From: Martinezella lusitana
GTDB taxonomy: Bacteria; Pseudomonadota; Alphaproteobacteria; Rhizobiales; Rhizobiaceae
Length of the DNA stretch: 46,348 bases
Assembly: GCF_900094565.1 (NCBI RefSeq)
Contig: NZ_FMAF01000027.1
Span: 43,142 to 89,489 of the forward strand
Reading direction: 5' to 3'
Shown here: in pieces, positions 8,241 through 17,529 of the stretch
Position numbering within the stretch: position 1 is the first letter of the stretch
Layout: each line of letters starts with the position of its first letter
Program-made: the position numbers and the translations under genes
The notes under the pieces: model-generated
What the model was told of the DNA's origin: nothing
Database searches by the model: none
The model's input: only the letters and a program-made list of their open reading frames with translations

Positions 8241-9244
8241 TCAGAGGTCGGCGAGCCATTCGAGAAGCTTTGGCTCGCTCTGCCAGACTGGCTTTCGGGG
8301 AGGTCCCACCGAAGAACTAGCAAGTCCCTGGCAAGCCTCAAGCGCCTCCTGCTTCATCCTGATGCTAATCTCGGCATATCGGTTGGTTGTATCGAGGCTG
8401 ACGTGGCCAAGCCAGCCTCTTATGACGTTCACGTCGACGCCGGACTCGAGGAGATGAACGGCCGTCGTGTGTCTCCAAACATGTGGAGATATGGACCTCT
8501 GTCCATTGCCAATGCGAATATTCGAACCATGACGCCGGACAAGCTTATATAGGCCGAACCGCGTCAGCGGCTTCCCGACGTTGCTGAGGAATACCGGACT
8601 TTCTGTAGCGGCTGGGTGGCGTCGGTTACGCAGCATCTCGCCAAGCAGGCGGGCAGTCTCGGGCCATAGTGGACAGGTCCGCCACTTGTCGCCCTTGCCG
8701 TGCAGGTTCACCCGCGGTGAGGAGGTCAAAACCAACTGATCGACGATCAGTCCGGTGACTTCCGTTGCGCGGGCGCCCGTATTGTACAGGAACATGAGCA
8801 GCGCCTTGTCGCGGATGGCCAGCTTTCCGCTGCGCGGCAGTTTGTCGAAGAGCCGTTCGACCTCGTCGCGCTCGAGATAATAGGTGGCTGCTGGCTGCGC
8901 ACGCTTCCTTGGGATGGCGGCGACGCGTTCGGCCTCCGGCAGCACTATAGGTTCCTGGCCCCCGGCATTGGCGAAGAAGGTGTGCAGCATTGCTAGCCGG
9001 TGGTTCCGTGCTCGGATGCCGTTGCCGCGCTCGGATTCAAGATGGGCGAGAAATGCCCGCACATTGTCGGCGCTGAGGTTCTCAGCCTGAGCTTGCTGAT
9101 CGGGGTTCGGTTCTCCCGGGCCAAGAATAGGAGAAACAACCGGATCCCGTCGCGGTAGCTCCGGATCGAGGTGGACGCCAGACCCTTCTCGGCTTTGAGA
9201 TGGTGTTCGAAGAACTGATAGACGAGGCTGCCGACGGTTCTCAT
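8241..9244 (-). pseudogene. Third RIT tyrosine recombinase, frameshifted
   Basis: The frame starts ATG at 9244, overlapping the previous stop (ATGA), with an N-terminal SAM-like core-binding domain (VYQFFEHHLKAEKGLASTS). Near 9085 the frame shifts: the reading continues in another frame as NLSADNVRAFLAHLESERG. One missing base (CTGAG for an expected CTGGAG) explains it. The catalytic domain is then complete: NTGARATEVTGL (Arg), HVWRHTTAVH (His-x-x-Arg), GWLGHVSLDTTNRYAEI (His and Tyr). An internal start might still make a catalytic fragment. A sequencing error cannot be excluded. Confidence 0.8.
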
Positions 9245-10230
9245 GGCCGTCCTCCATACGAAAGCGGTGCTGCAAAGCGTTCGAAGCGCTGGCCGGCGGC
9301 TTCAAGGAGATCGGCTGTAACGGTGAGATAGACGGCGGTGGAAGCGGGGTCCACGTGGCCCATGAAGGTCGACAGCTTAACGAGCTTGTCGGTGGGATTA
9401 TGTCCGTCGCGATACCACCGCAGAAGTCGCCCGACCGCAAAGCTGTGTCGCAGATCATGCACGTGAGCCGGCGTTCCTCCCGCTGGGATTGGTATGTCCA
9501 ATTGATCGGCCAGCGAACGGAAAATGATACTGATCGTGCCGGGGTTCACCGCTCGACCCCGCAGGAAAGAAAACAGCGGCGTGTCGGGGGTAACCGAAAC
9601 TACGTGCTGTGATCGCAGCGTCATGAACGCATAAAGGCGCTGTGCCAGCTGCGGCCCCATGGGAATGAGCCTTGACTTGGAAAACTTCGTCTCGCGAATG
9701 GTGAGCACGTCACGATCCCGATCGACATCCCGCCAGCGCAGGCGCGCAACCTCGCCGACGCGCAGACCAAGCCCGAACAACAGGCTGAAGATGATGGCAT
9801 AGGCAGGCCCGCGAAGCGGGGCGTTGTTCTGATCCGGGAGCTCGGCGGCGCGATCGATGAGCTGTTGAGCGGTCCGCAGATCCAGGATGCAGGGCGGTCT
9901 CGGATTACCTCGGCGGCGCGGCTTCATCGTGACAGGAGAACGATCAATAAAGTCATGCTCGACCATCCACTCGAACAGCCGGCCGACGACGCCGATCAGA
10001 TGGTTGAAGCTTCGAGGCCGCGAGCGCGGACGGCTCAGGAAGAATGCATCGAGGAGCGCCGGGGTGATCTCGGTCAGGTTCGTCACCGCTTGAGCGTTGA
10101 GGTAGCCGTCGAACATCCGCAGCACCTTGTCTTCGACGTCATAGCGCCGGTTGAGCGCGCGCTTGTGGCGAAGGAAAGCGACGATGTAGGGTGCGATCGG
10201 GCTTGAAGGCTCGGGAAGACGCGGGCTCAT
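9241..10230 (-). CDS. Second RIT tyrosine recombinase
   Basis: A 329-aa tyrosine recombinase/integrase. The N-terminal core-binding domain covers residues about 10-105 and the catalytic domain about 120-310, with GLGLRVGEVARLRWRDVD (Arg), HDLRHSFAVG (His-x-x-Arg) and FMGHVDPASTAVYL (His, then the nucleophilic Tyr). It overlaps the preceding recombinase by 4 bp (ATGA) and is overlapped in the same way by the third, a sign of translational coupling. Intact. Confidence 0.92.
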   Translation of the reverse strand: MSPRLPEPSSPIAPYIVAFLRHKRALNRRYDVEDKVLRMFDGYLNAQAVTNLTEITPALLDAFFLSRPRSRPRSFNHLIGVVGRLFEWMVEHDFIDRSPVTMKPRRRGNPRPPCILDLRTAQQLIDRAAELPDQNNAPLRGPAYAIIFSLLFGLGLRVGEVARLRWRDVDRDRDVLTIRETKFSKSRLIPMGPQLAQRLYAFMTLRSQHVVSVTPDTPLFSFLRGRAVNPGTISIIFRSLADQLDIPIPAGGTPAHVHDLRHSFAVGRLLRWYRDGHNPTDKLVKLSTFMGHVDPASTAVYLTVTADLLEAAGQRFERFAAPLSYGGRP

Positions 10231-11501
10231 TGCAGATCCTCCCCATCACCCAGAGCTACTTCCCGCAAGCCATCGACCTGGACCTTCGCGTAAATCATGG
10301 TCGAGGAGGCAGCGCGATGCCCGACATAATCGCCGATGGTCTTGAGCGAAAACCCCGTGTCTACCAGGCGCTGGACGCAGGCATGACGGAGAGTGTGTGA
10401 TCCTGGACGGCTAACCGGAATCCCCGCGCGATGAAGATACTTGCTGGCAGTGGCCGACACCGCAGAGTGTGTAAGTGGCGATTGTGGGGCCAAATGCCGC
10501 CAGAAAAGCAATCGGCTTTGAACGTCAGGCCGCCCGTTCCTGAGGTAATCCACGATCGCCTCACCAACGACGGGGGCCAGCGGATAGGTGGTGCTGTGCT
10601 CGGCCTTGCGCCCGTGCACATGCAGCCGATCGCGCTTCCAGTCGACATCGTCGAGCGTCAGCAGCGCTACTTCACGGGAGCGCAGCCCATAAACGGCCAT
10701 CAGCAGCAGCATGGCGTAGTCGCGCCGGCCAACCACGGTGCGCCGGTCCACCTGATCGAGCATATCCTGGACCGAACTCCAACTAATCGATCGAGGGATA
10801 TCGGCCAGCCGATAACGTTGAGGTATCTCGACCAGCTTGCTGATGTCGCGCTGAAGGACGTGTTCCCGATGCAGGTATCGCAGGAAGACCCGCAGGATGC
10901 TGGCAAGACTGATCATCACGGTGCGGCCGAAATGCGAGGCCTGTGTCGTGATGAAGGTCGTCACCACCGGTAATGTAAGCGACTTCGGATCGCATCCTAT
11001 ATCGCCGAGATGTCGCTCGAAGACGCGAAGGTAATGCCGGTAATGCGCGATGGAGCTTTGCCGCAACCCTCGCTCATCTCGGAGATAATCGAAGAACCCT
11101 GGAATCTGGATTGCAAATGGATCGGGCAGCGAAGGTCTGGTGCGGTCATCGCCTGCCTTCCATACGACCAGGCTGAAGAAATGCCGCATGATGCCAGTGA
11201 CAAAGTTGCGGTCGCGTCGACGTGCATCAGCCGATCGACCGGAATGACGATTTGACAACCAATCAGCGATGAACGGCTCGAAGAGCCCTTCCGCTTGTTC
11301 TATACGTTCGACATTCTGGCCGGCAGTGAATGCCGCAAACTTCACCAGCACGGGAACGCGGCGATAGATGCTTCGAGGCGTATAGGCACGTTCGCACAAA
11401 GCCTTCACATACTGCTCGATCTGCGGCCCTAGCCAGCAATCCATAATCCGATCGATAGTTTGTGGTTTGACGAAAAAGTGTTCCAACATGACAACCTCCA
11501 T
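10227..11501 (-). CDS. First RIT tyrosine recombinase
   Basis: A 424-aa tyrosine recombinase, first gene of the trio. The core-binding domain includes FFDYLRDERGLRQSSIAHYR; the catalytic domain has AVYGLRSREVALLTLDDVDW (Arg), HTLRHACVQRLVDTG (His-x-x-Arg) and DYVGHRAASSTMIYAKV (His, Tyr). The ATG at 11501 is preceded on minus by GGAGGTTGTC, a good ribosome binding site. All catalytic residues are present. Confidence 0.92.
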   Translation of the reverse strand: MEVVMLEHFFVKPQTIDRIMDCWLGPQIEQYVKALCERAYTPRSIYRRVPVLVKFAAFTAGQNVERIEQAEGLFEPFIADWLSNRHSGRSADARRRDRNFVTGIMRHFFSLVVWKAGDDRTRPSLPDPFAIQIPGFFDYLRDERGLRQSSIAHYRHYLRVFERHLGDIGCDPKSLTLPVVTTFITTQASHFGRTVMISLASILRVFLRYLHREHVLQRDISKLVEIPQRYRLADIPRSISWSSVQDMLDQVDRRTVVGRRDYAMLLLMAVYGLRSREVALLTLDDVDWKRDRLHVHGRKAEHSTTYPLAPVVGEAIVDYLRNGRPDVQSRLLFWRHLAPQSPLTHSAVSATASKYLHRAGIPVSRPGSHTLRHACVQRLVDTGFSLKTIGDYVGHRAASSTMIYAKVQVDGLREVALGDGEDLQ

Positions 11502-11629
11502 TCTGAATTAAGGGGAATAGGAGGGTGCGCTCGTTGTTCGCCAGAGATGTGCCGCCACAGACAATCTGGTCGTTTGATCACAGAAACTTACGCCCGCCGG
11601 GGCGCATAACCGTTCGGGACACAAAACCC

Positions 11630-11655
11630 CGATTACGTGCCCGGGCACGTAATCG
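11630..11655. repeat. 26-bp perfect palindrome at RIT/IS21 junction
   Basis: CGATTACGTGCCC at 11630-11642 is followed directly by its exact reverse complement, GGGCACGTAATCG, to 11655. It lies just outside the RIT right inverted repeat and inside the interrupted istA, where the IS21 protein should read IVPDNL but reads IVYDYVPGHVIG. It is therefore probably not native istA sequence. It may be part of the RIT target or end, or a third small insertion. Confidence 0.75.
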
Positions 11656-12293
11656 TAGACGATAAGGCGCGGCACGCCGCCGAAATAGGCGAACATGCGC
11701 ACGTGCGAGCCGATCCAGTCCGGCAGGGTCTGAGTCCAGGTGGCTTCTGCAAAGGCATAACTCGATGCACCGAGCACGCCGACAAAGATCTCCGCCTCGC
11801 GGATCTCGCCGGTCTTGCGATCGACGATCGGCAGCTTCTTGCCGGAATAATCGACGAACACCTTGTCGCCAGCAATGTGGACCTGCCGCATCGTTGGCGT
11901 CAGACGCCGCTCAAAGCCGCGGAACAGGTCGCAGAACCGACTGAAGCCGTAGCCATCAGGATAGACGGCTCGATATTCCTCCCACAGGATCGTCAGGGTC
12001 ACGCCGGGCTTCTTCAGCTCGACCGCAATGACACTCCAATCCGGCTCTGGTAGTCGCCGTACCCCTTGTTTGGTGCCTTGCCGGGCGAAAAGTTTACATT
12101 CCAGGACGTCGTCCGTCAGATCGGCAGGCAAAGGCCAGGATAGCCCTGCCGTCGCAGCTCGCCCGATCCCGTCCTGCACCGTGCTGCGGGCAATCCCGAG
12201 CAGATCGGCAATATCGCGAACGCTCACGCCATCTGATCGCAGTCGAAGTAAATGTCGTAGTTGTCTCATGGTCAGCCTTCGTCTCTTCGACAT
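11656..12293 (-). pseudogene. istA: IS21 transposase IstA, N-terminal fragment
   Basis: The ATG at 12293 starts the N-terminal half of IstA. Visible are a helix-turn-helix (GVSVRDIADLLGIARSTVQD), the first catalytic Asp region (DKVFVDYSGKKLPIV) and the segment up to YFGGVPRLIVYD. The frame then enters the palindrome and the RIT end. It pairs with the C-terminal fragment 7265-8165. Not functional unless the RIT element is removed precisely. Confidence 0.88.
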
Positions 12294-12682
12294 GCCATCT
12301 CCTCAAGTTCAAAAGGAAATGCATGCCAAGGTTGCTGACCCAGGGGCACTGCTTACGTTGAAAAACGTCCGGTATCAAATCGGAATCGCGTCCGGTTAAT
12401 TCTCGGAATCGTGTCCGGTTTTTGATCGGAACGCCGTCCGGTAAATCATCGGAATCTACACTCAAAGGTTTTGCCCGGGCGCCCGCCTCGGCACCCGTCC
12501 CACCATCTTTCAAAACAATAACGGCGCTGCAAGTAGCAACGCCGCTCATAAAATGCTGATTCCCGAACAGGCCGCGCCCGCAGGCCGAAGGGCGTATATG
12601 ATCCACGCCATTATCACGTTCTAATTCAGCGGTCGGAAGTGTGCCTCCGACGATTGAAACAGAGCACTTCATGGAAACTGTG

Positions 12683-12713
12683 CCCCTATCCCTAATCGGA
12701 TAGGGGCTTTTTG
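12683..12713 (+). terminator. Rho-independent terminator (plus strand)
   Basis: A 9-bp perfect stem, CCCCTATCC and GGATAGGGG, with a 6-nt loop, followed by CTTTTTG. This is a strong intrinsic terminator for transcription on plus. No confident plus-strand gene lies just upstream; 12461-12682 was adjacent to 6115-6338 before the IS21 inserted, and any gene there has not been recognised. The stretch 12461-12756 otherwise shows no clear gene. Confidence 0.7.
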
Positions 12714-12756
12714 CTTTTGGGTGCCCGCTTGGGCGTTGCTGTGCGAAACACCGTTG

Positions 12757-13098
12757 TCATGAAGTCCGAAGAAACAACGCATTACCAGGTCTGTCGATTG
12801 TACCGCGCGAACGAGCTTCACGCCCGGTGAACGGCTCAAACTCATCATCGCCGTCGAGATATTCCAGCTCGTGGTCAATATGGTCGATCGCCCAGCACAG
12901 CGCCTCGATCTCGCTTCTCAGGTGCTCCGCCAAGTCCTCGGTAATGATGGCGATATCGGCAGCAGGCAGGGAGGCCTTGCTGTTGATGATCTTGATCGCA
13001 TCAGCCTCAAGGCCGGCAAGATGATGCTTCGCCCGCTCGATCTGGAACAGTAGCGTGCTGCGCTGATCCATCAGGTATTCTCTGGTTTCGTCCATCAT
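12757..13098 (-). CDS. Hypothetical small acidic helical protein
   Basis: About 113 aa, starting at ATG 13098 (a GTG lies 15 bp upstream in frame). The sequence is mainly alpha-helical with heptad-like spacing (QIERAKHHLAGLEADAIKII, then AEHLRSEIEALCWAIDHIDH) and an acidic stretch, then a basic low-complexity tail. No family recognised. Its neighbours are mobile-element remnants; it could be prophage- or plasmid-derived. 13114-13314 shows no gene. Confidence 0.45.
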   Translation of the reverse strand: MMDETREYLMDQRSTLLFQIERAKHHLAGLEADAIKIINSKASLPAADIAIITEDLAEHLRSEIEALCWAIDHIDHELEYLDGDDEFEPFTGREARSRGTIDRPGNALFLRTS

Positions 13099-13314
13099 TT
13101 CGGCACCCGGCACGGCTCAGCACAAAGGAAAGCCCTGAGGGGGAATCCGCAGGGCCAGAGAAGTGAGAGATATCGGATGGAAAGGAGCTCCGATAACTTT
13201 GGTCTAAAGGACGTCATGTCCTGACCACGATGGCAGAAGTTTGCCAGAATTCCGCCTCGCCGTAAAGTTCAGACTAATGGTTGGTCACCAAGCGGACGCT
13301 GAAAGCTTCGTGCG

Positions 13315-13401
13315 TCAATGAAGAAGCTGCGCCACCATCAGCACCAACGTGCTTAGGCCCGCGCACACTGTCAAAGCAGTCAAAATCGAAGTCGACATCA
13401 T
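13315..13401 (-). CDS. 28-aa hydrophobic peptide
   Basis: A tiny ORF on minus with a well-placed ribosome binding site (GAGGAGCGAT just before ATG ATG). The peptide is one continuous membrane helix (ILTALTVCAGLSTLVLMVAQ) with a short polar N-terminus. Such single-TM peptides are common in Rhizobiales, and some in other bacteria are type I toxins; nothing here decides the function. Confidence 0.4.
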   Translation of the reverse strand: MMSTSILTALTVCAGLSTLVLMVAQLLH

Positions 13402-13504
13402 ATCGCTCCTCAAATCAGATTTTGCGAGCTGACTACTGCAGCGGTGGGGGCGGTGTTCTCATGGGAGGGAAAAGATGAGAGCGACCCGACCTGTGGTCGC
13501 CGAT

Positions 13505-13742
13505 GACGTCGCAGCTTTCTCAAGCGTCGCCGGCGTTTCTTGGCGATATCGTCGGCAACCGTCGAGACGTAGCCACTATATTCGGGAAGTTTGCGGTCAT
13601 GGAGCGTATTGCGCCTGATCTCACGATTGATGGTCGATCGGTGACGGCCGAGCTTACGTGCTATCTCGTTGATCGGCACCTTGCGCTCGACTAAATGATG
13701 CAGGCGCCGCCGATCGGCGAGGGTCAATTGCGAATAGTGCAT
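13505..13742 (-). pseudogene. IS30 family transposase, N-terminal fragment
   Basis: From ATG at 13742 the frame reads MHYSQLTLADRRRLHHLVER then a helix-turn-helix (INEIARKLGRHRSTINREI), typical of the IS30 transposase N-terminus. After RRRRLRKLRRH the similarity stops near 13505; the DDE domain is missing and the remaining codons to 13410 look unrelated. This is a truncated remnant. The 3' neighbours are the two MFS genes. Confidence 0.8.
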
Positions 13743-13867
13743 AACGACAAGCTGTGGCGTAATCAGGAATATGAAACTGGAGAGCGGTTTTCCGGTGACG
13801 CTCGAAGCTTTCCAAAGAAAAATAGCCACCAATATAGACCCCGTTGGGAAGATGTCTGCTGACATCC

Positions 13868-15505
13868 CTACTTCTGCGAAACGTATGGCACGGGCGCGGA
13901 CTTGCGCGCAGCCGTCGGGCGCTCCACCAGAATGGTTGTTCGCGGGAGGTCGTACGCCACGCTCAACGCCTTGAGCTCGTCGTCCAGGCGCTTGTCCGCT
14001 TCGTTGAGGCGGTGATGAAGGCGATGGTAATCCGTCCAGGTCGGCGTCCGGAAGGTCTCGAGCCATCGCGAAGGCTGCTGAACGTCGCGCGTGAGTGTCC
14101 ACTGGCGTGCACCGACGCGGCTTTGAACCAGCCGACGCCTGCGCATGATTTCAAGAAAAAGGTCAGCATTCTCGTCCGCCACAGCGTATTCTGTCGTGAC
14201 CAGGATCGGGCCACTTCGCGGCTTCAGATCAAGTGCCGGCACAGGCGCATCGAAAGCGCCGGAGGCTTCGAGCTCCGACTCTAGGCGGTTGCTGATCGGG
14301 AGCTTGACCCCAAGTGCCGCAACAACCAAGGAGGACGCAGCAGAACATGCCAGGGACAGGGAGAGGGAATGATTTTCCGCGATAATTCCCCAGAGCCAAC
14401 TGCCCCCGGCAATCCCCCCATAGGTGAAGGCGCTGTAGATGGAAATCGTGCGACCCACGACCCAACGTGGGCTTGCCAACTGCACATTGACGCCGAACCC
14501 CGACCATCCCGTCACCCAGCCTGCGCCCCCGAAGGCAAGGCAGACTGTTGCGATGATAAGGGAGGACGTCAGAGCAAGTGAGATGGCACATGCCGCACAC
14601 GCGACGCATGCCAGAACGATCAGCAGCTCCTGCGTGACCGCGCGCCTGAGTGGCGGGTTCACGAGCCCCGCGACCAGCGCGCCGGCGCCAAAGCCCCCCA
14701 TGAGAATACCGTAGTCGATCGGGCCGCCCTTCAAAAGGTCTCTCGCGACGAGCGGCAGGAGCGCCAGCATTGAGGTTCCGGTCAGCCCAAAGAGCGTCCC
14801 GCGGACAATGGTCGCCTTGATTTCGGAGGATATCGCGGTGAAGCGCAGGCCATCATAGATGGCCGTCATGAGCGCTTCCCGGGGGAGGGGCGACGCTTTC
14901 ACGGTCCACTTGTTTCGCCACAGGGCGGTGAGGGGCGCGACGAAGCCGAAGGTGGTGAGCGCGAATGTGACGAGCGGCCCGAATACAGCAACGATGATGC
15001 CGCCGAGGGCGGGACCGACGCTACGGACCGTGTTGAAGCCGACATTAAGAAGTGTCACGGCCGACGGCAGATGGCGGCGCTCCAGCATATCGCCAAGCGA
15101 AGCGCGCCAAGCAGGATCGCTCAATGCGATACCGCAGCCGTCAAGGAAACTGAACGCCAGGATCATCCATGGATCGGTGATGCCGAAGGCCATGAGGATC
15201 GTCAGCATCGCCGAGGCCGCCATCATCAGGCTTCGACCGACGATCATGACCATGCGCCGACTGTAGTTGTCGGCAATCGCGCCAACGAAGATCGCAAGAA
15301 AAAAGGCTGGCAGCGTGGATGAGGCCTGAACGAGGGCAACCATGACATCGGACGTCGAAACCGTGGCCATGAGCCAGCTGAGCGCTACCGTCTGCATCAG
15401 CCAGCCCAGGCTGGAAAGCTGCGACGCGAAGAAAATCGAACGGAACGTCGAATTCTTCAGTGGCGCCAATAGCCCTATGGATGCTGTCTCTTCTTTTGAA
15501 GGCAT
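13868..15505 (-). CDS. MFS_3 (EntS-like) exporter with C-terminal ABM-like domain, copy 1
   Basis: A 545-aa major facilitator protein of the MFS_3/enterobactin exporter type, with about 12 TM helices across residues about 15-410. The MFS signature loop is GAIADNYSRRMVMIVGRSLM. After the last helix, residues about 425-520 form a soluble domain (EYAVADENADLFLEIMRRRR, then WLETFRTPTWTDYHRLHHRL) resembling dimeric alpha/beta-barrel monooxygenase-like domains often fused to this family. It is followed on minus only by the IS30 remnant. Substrate unknown; siderophore or small drug export is a family-level guess. A clear paralogue lies upstream. Confidence 0.88.
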   Translation of the reverse strand: MPSKEETASIGLLAPLKNSTFRSIFFASQLSSLGWLMQTVALSWLMATVSTSDVMVALVQASSTLPAFFLAIFVGAIADNYSRRMVMIVGRSLMMAASAMLTILMAFGITDPWMILAFSFLDGCGIALSDPAWRASLGDMLERRHLPSAVTLLNVGFNTVRSVGPALGGIIVAVFGPLVTFALTTFGFVAPLTALWRNKWTVKASPLPREALMTAIYDGLRFTAISSEIKATIVRGTLFGLTGTSMLALLPLVARDLLKGGPIDYGILMGGFGAGALVAGLVNPPLRRAVTQELLIVLACVACAACAISLALTSSLIIATVCLAFGGAGWVTGWSGFGVNVQLASPRWVVGRTISIYSAFTYGGIAGGSWLWGIIAENHSLSLSLACSAASSLVVAALGVKLPISNRLESELEASGAFDAPVPALDLKPRSGPILVTTEYAVADENADLFLEIMRRRRLVQSRVGARQWTLTRDVQQPSRWLETFRTPTWTDYHRLHHRLNEADKRLDDELKALSVAYDLPRTTILVERPTAARKSAPVPYVSQK

Positions 15506-15885
15506 GTCATTCAGTCTCTTTCGGGCGGGTCACTTCGGCCGTGCTTGACGGGCGTATTCGGCGATGAGGGAAAGGAGTCGTACTTCGGTCTGCCATCATT
15601 TGTCGCTTGCCCAGTCGACGCTTTGTCCAAGAGTTCGCGGGCCAGGCATCGGCGCGTGGCGGCAAGGCCGGAATCGAAAACCGAGGGAAAAGCGGCTGTC
15701 GTCGAGCAGGGATCGACGACAGCCGAGCGAACCAGGATGGCAGGGGTTGATGCCACTCCCAGGCCAGGAGCTGTGTTCGGCTTGCGGCTAGTCTCCACAG
15801 TCTGAACCGTGAGGTTTTGTTTCTGGCCGACGCCATTATGGGACCGTTGCCGCTGCTCGATAAATGGCCTCATCGCAAGATCACC
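15506..15885. other. Intergenic stretch between the MFS paralogues
   Basis: 380 bp separates the two MFS genes. Open frames exist on both strands but none has recognisable domain, good ribosome binding site or clear coding character. It probably holds the promoter of the downstream MFS gene; I could not place it. Confidence 0.4.
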
Positions 15886-17529
15886 TCATGGACGCGAAAC
15901 GCGCGCGACCGGTTGGCTCCGGGTCCGTCGCGTGTCTGTTGTGCGCTCAATCACAAGATCAGTTTCCGGAGGCTTGTCACTCATATGCAAAGCGGCGAGA
16001 AGCTGTACGACTTCCTGATCCCACGGGGAGAGACGATGATGCAAACGCAGGAAATCCATCCAGGTCGGCGTGCGGAATGTTTCTGTCCAACGGGAAGGCT
16101 TTCGAAGATTTCGCTGGAGCGTCCAGTCACGTGCGCCTGCCCGGGCCAGGGCGTATCTTCGAGTGCGCATGTGATCGAGGAAGATGTCCAGGTCGCTGTC
16201 GTCTATGGCATATTCCGTCCTCGCTGCAATCGGGCCGCTTCGGGGCTTCAGATCAAGCGCCACCGTTGGCGCCGGATAAACCGAGCCCTGCTGGTCTGCC
16301 TCGGCCGCCAGATGCACCGGCAGGACGAACCCTGATGCGGCGACGAGTAACAGGGCCGCTGCGGCAAGTTCGAGAGAAGATGCAAGCGAATAGGTCTGGG
16401 CGACGGTGCCCCAGATCCAACTGCCGGCTGCCATGCCGCCGGAGAGGAATGCGTAATAGATGGAGAGCGTACGGCCGACGACCCAGCGCGGACTTGCCAA
16501 TTGCACCCAGACGTCGAACCCGGTCCAGGTGATGACCCAGCCGGCGCCTCCGATGACAAGCGCAAGTGTCGCCAAAGGTACTGAGGAGGTGAGGGCAAGT
16601 GAGATGCAACAAAACGCGCAAGCGATGGAAGCGATCGCCATCAGCCATTCCTGAGGAATCAATCTCCTTAAGAGCCGGTTGTTCAGTCCGGCGATGCAAG
16701 CGCCTGTTCCGAAACCGGCAAACAGTATGCCGTAGATGATTGGTCCGCCGGCCAAACGATCGAGGGCGACAAGCGGCAGAAGAGCAAGTATGGCAATGGC
16801 GGCAAGGCCGAAAAGGGTGGCACGTATGATCGCCGCCCGGATGTCGGAAGAAAGCGCCGTGAACCGCATTCCGTCATGGATTGCTGTTGAAATTCGCTCT
16901 GCAGGCAGCGGAGACTTGCGGACGTGCCACTTGTTGCGCAACACCGCGCCGAGAGGCGCTAAGTTGCTGCAGGCGGCAAAGAGAAAGGCCGCCAACGGAC
17001 CGAGGAACGCGAGAATGGCTCCGCCCAAAGCCGGTCCAACGCTGCGCGTCATGTTGTATCCGACCGACATAAGCGTCACCGCAGCCGGAATATCTCGCTT
17101 GTCGAGGATATCGCCCACCGAGGCATGCCAAGCGGGGTCATTCAGCGCAAAGCCGCAGCCTGCGACAAATCCCAGACCTAGAATCAGCCAGGGACTAACG
17201 AAGCCGAAGGCGGCAGCAATCGCCAGTACGATGGAAGCGAGCGCAATCAATGAGAGCCCGGTGATCATGACCGATCGACGGCTATAGGTGTCGGCGATTG
17301 CTCCGGCGGGAATGGAGAGTATGAATGCCGGAAGCGTCGTTGAAGCCTGCACAAGCGCGACCATCAGATCCGAAGCGGAGATCGTCGCCATGAGCCAACT
17401 GATCGTGACGGTTTGCACCAGCCATCCCAGGTTGGCGACTTGCGTGGAACTCCAGATCGAACGGAATGCTATACTGCGTAGCGGATCAAGGGTGGTTGGC
17501 CCGCGCGCGGTGACGTCTTCGATCTGCAT
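15886..17529 (-). CDS. MFS_3 (EntS-like) exporter with C-terminal ABM-like domain, copy 2
   Basis: Paralogue of the gene at 13868, in the same orientation. The frame extends to 17583; I prefer the ATG at 17529 (MQIEDVTARGPTTLDPLRSI) because it aligns best with the start of copy 1. It has about 12 TM helices, the conserved loop GAIADTYSRRSVMITGLSLI, and a C-terminal domain with EYAIDDSDLDIFLDHMRTRR and WTETFRTPTWMDFLRLHHRL. Corresponding motifs throughout show an old tandem duplication. Substrate unknown. Confidence 0.87.
   Translation of the reverse strand: MQIEDVTARGPTTLDPLRSIAFRSIWSSTQVANLGWLVQTVTISWLMATISASDLMVALVQASTTLPAFILSIPAGAIADTYSRRSVMITGLSLIALASIVLAIAAAFGFVSPWLILGLGFVAGCGFALNDPAWHASVGDILDKRDIPAAVTLMSVGYNMTRSVGPALGGAILAFLGPLAAFLFAACSNLAPLGAVLRNKWHVRKSPLPAERISTAIHDGMRFTALSSDIRAAIIRATLFGLAAIAILALLPLVALDRLAGGPIIYGILFAGFGTGACIAGLNNRLLRRLIPQEWLMAIASIACAFCCISLALTSSVPLATLALVIGGAGWVITWTGFDVWVQLASPRWVVGRTLSIYYAFLSGGMAAGSWIWGTVAQTYSLASSLELAAAALLLVAASGFVLPVHLAAEADQQGSVYPAPTVALDLKPRSGPIAARTEYAIDDSDLDIFLDHMRTRRYALARAGARDWTLQRNLRKPSRWTETFRTPTWMDFLRLHHRLSPWDQEVVQLLAALHMSDKPPETDLVIERTTDTRRTRSQPVARVSRP

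Larger units (their letters stand above)
8166..11626 (-). mobile_element. RIT element (Recombinase In Trio) inserted in istA
   Basis: Three consecutive, overlapping tyrosine recombinase genes on minus are bounded by imperfect inverted repeats. The left end begins TTTTGTGTCCCGAACGGT at 8166 and the right end is its reverse complement ending at 11626; about 29 bp match with one mismatch. Three linked tyrosine recombinases with terminal inverted repeats define RIT elements. It interrupts an IS21 istA. The IS21 target sequence appears not to resume until about 31 bp past the right repeat, where a 26-bp palindrome sits, so the true right boundary may extend to about 11657. The third recombinase is frameshifted. 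Confidence 0.85.
6347..12460 (-). mobile_element. IS21 family element disrupted by a RIT element
   Basis: The outer ends are TGTGTATTCC at 6347 and GGAATCTACA at 12460, each followed inward by several short repeats of the form TTCCGATNNNNNACCGGACG that are typical of IS21 termini. An 8-bp target duplication CTCAAAGG lies at 6339-6346 and 12461-12468. The element carried istA and istB on minus. istB is intact; istA is broken in two by a three-recombinase element (8166-11626). Confidence 0.85.

Noticed and set aside
9241..11501. Phage integrase genes marking a prophage attachment site
   Set aside because: Three overlapping recombinases with terminal inverted repeats inside an IS21 fit a RIT element; no tRNA or att duplication seen.
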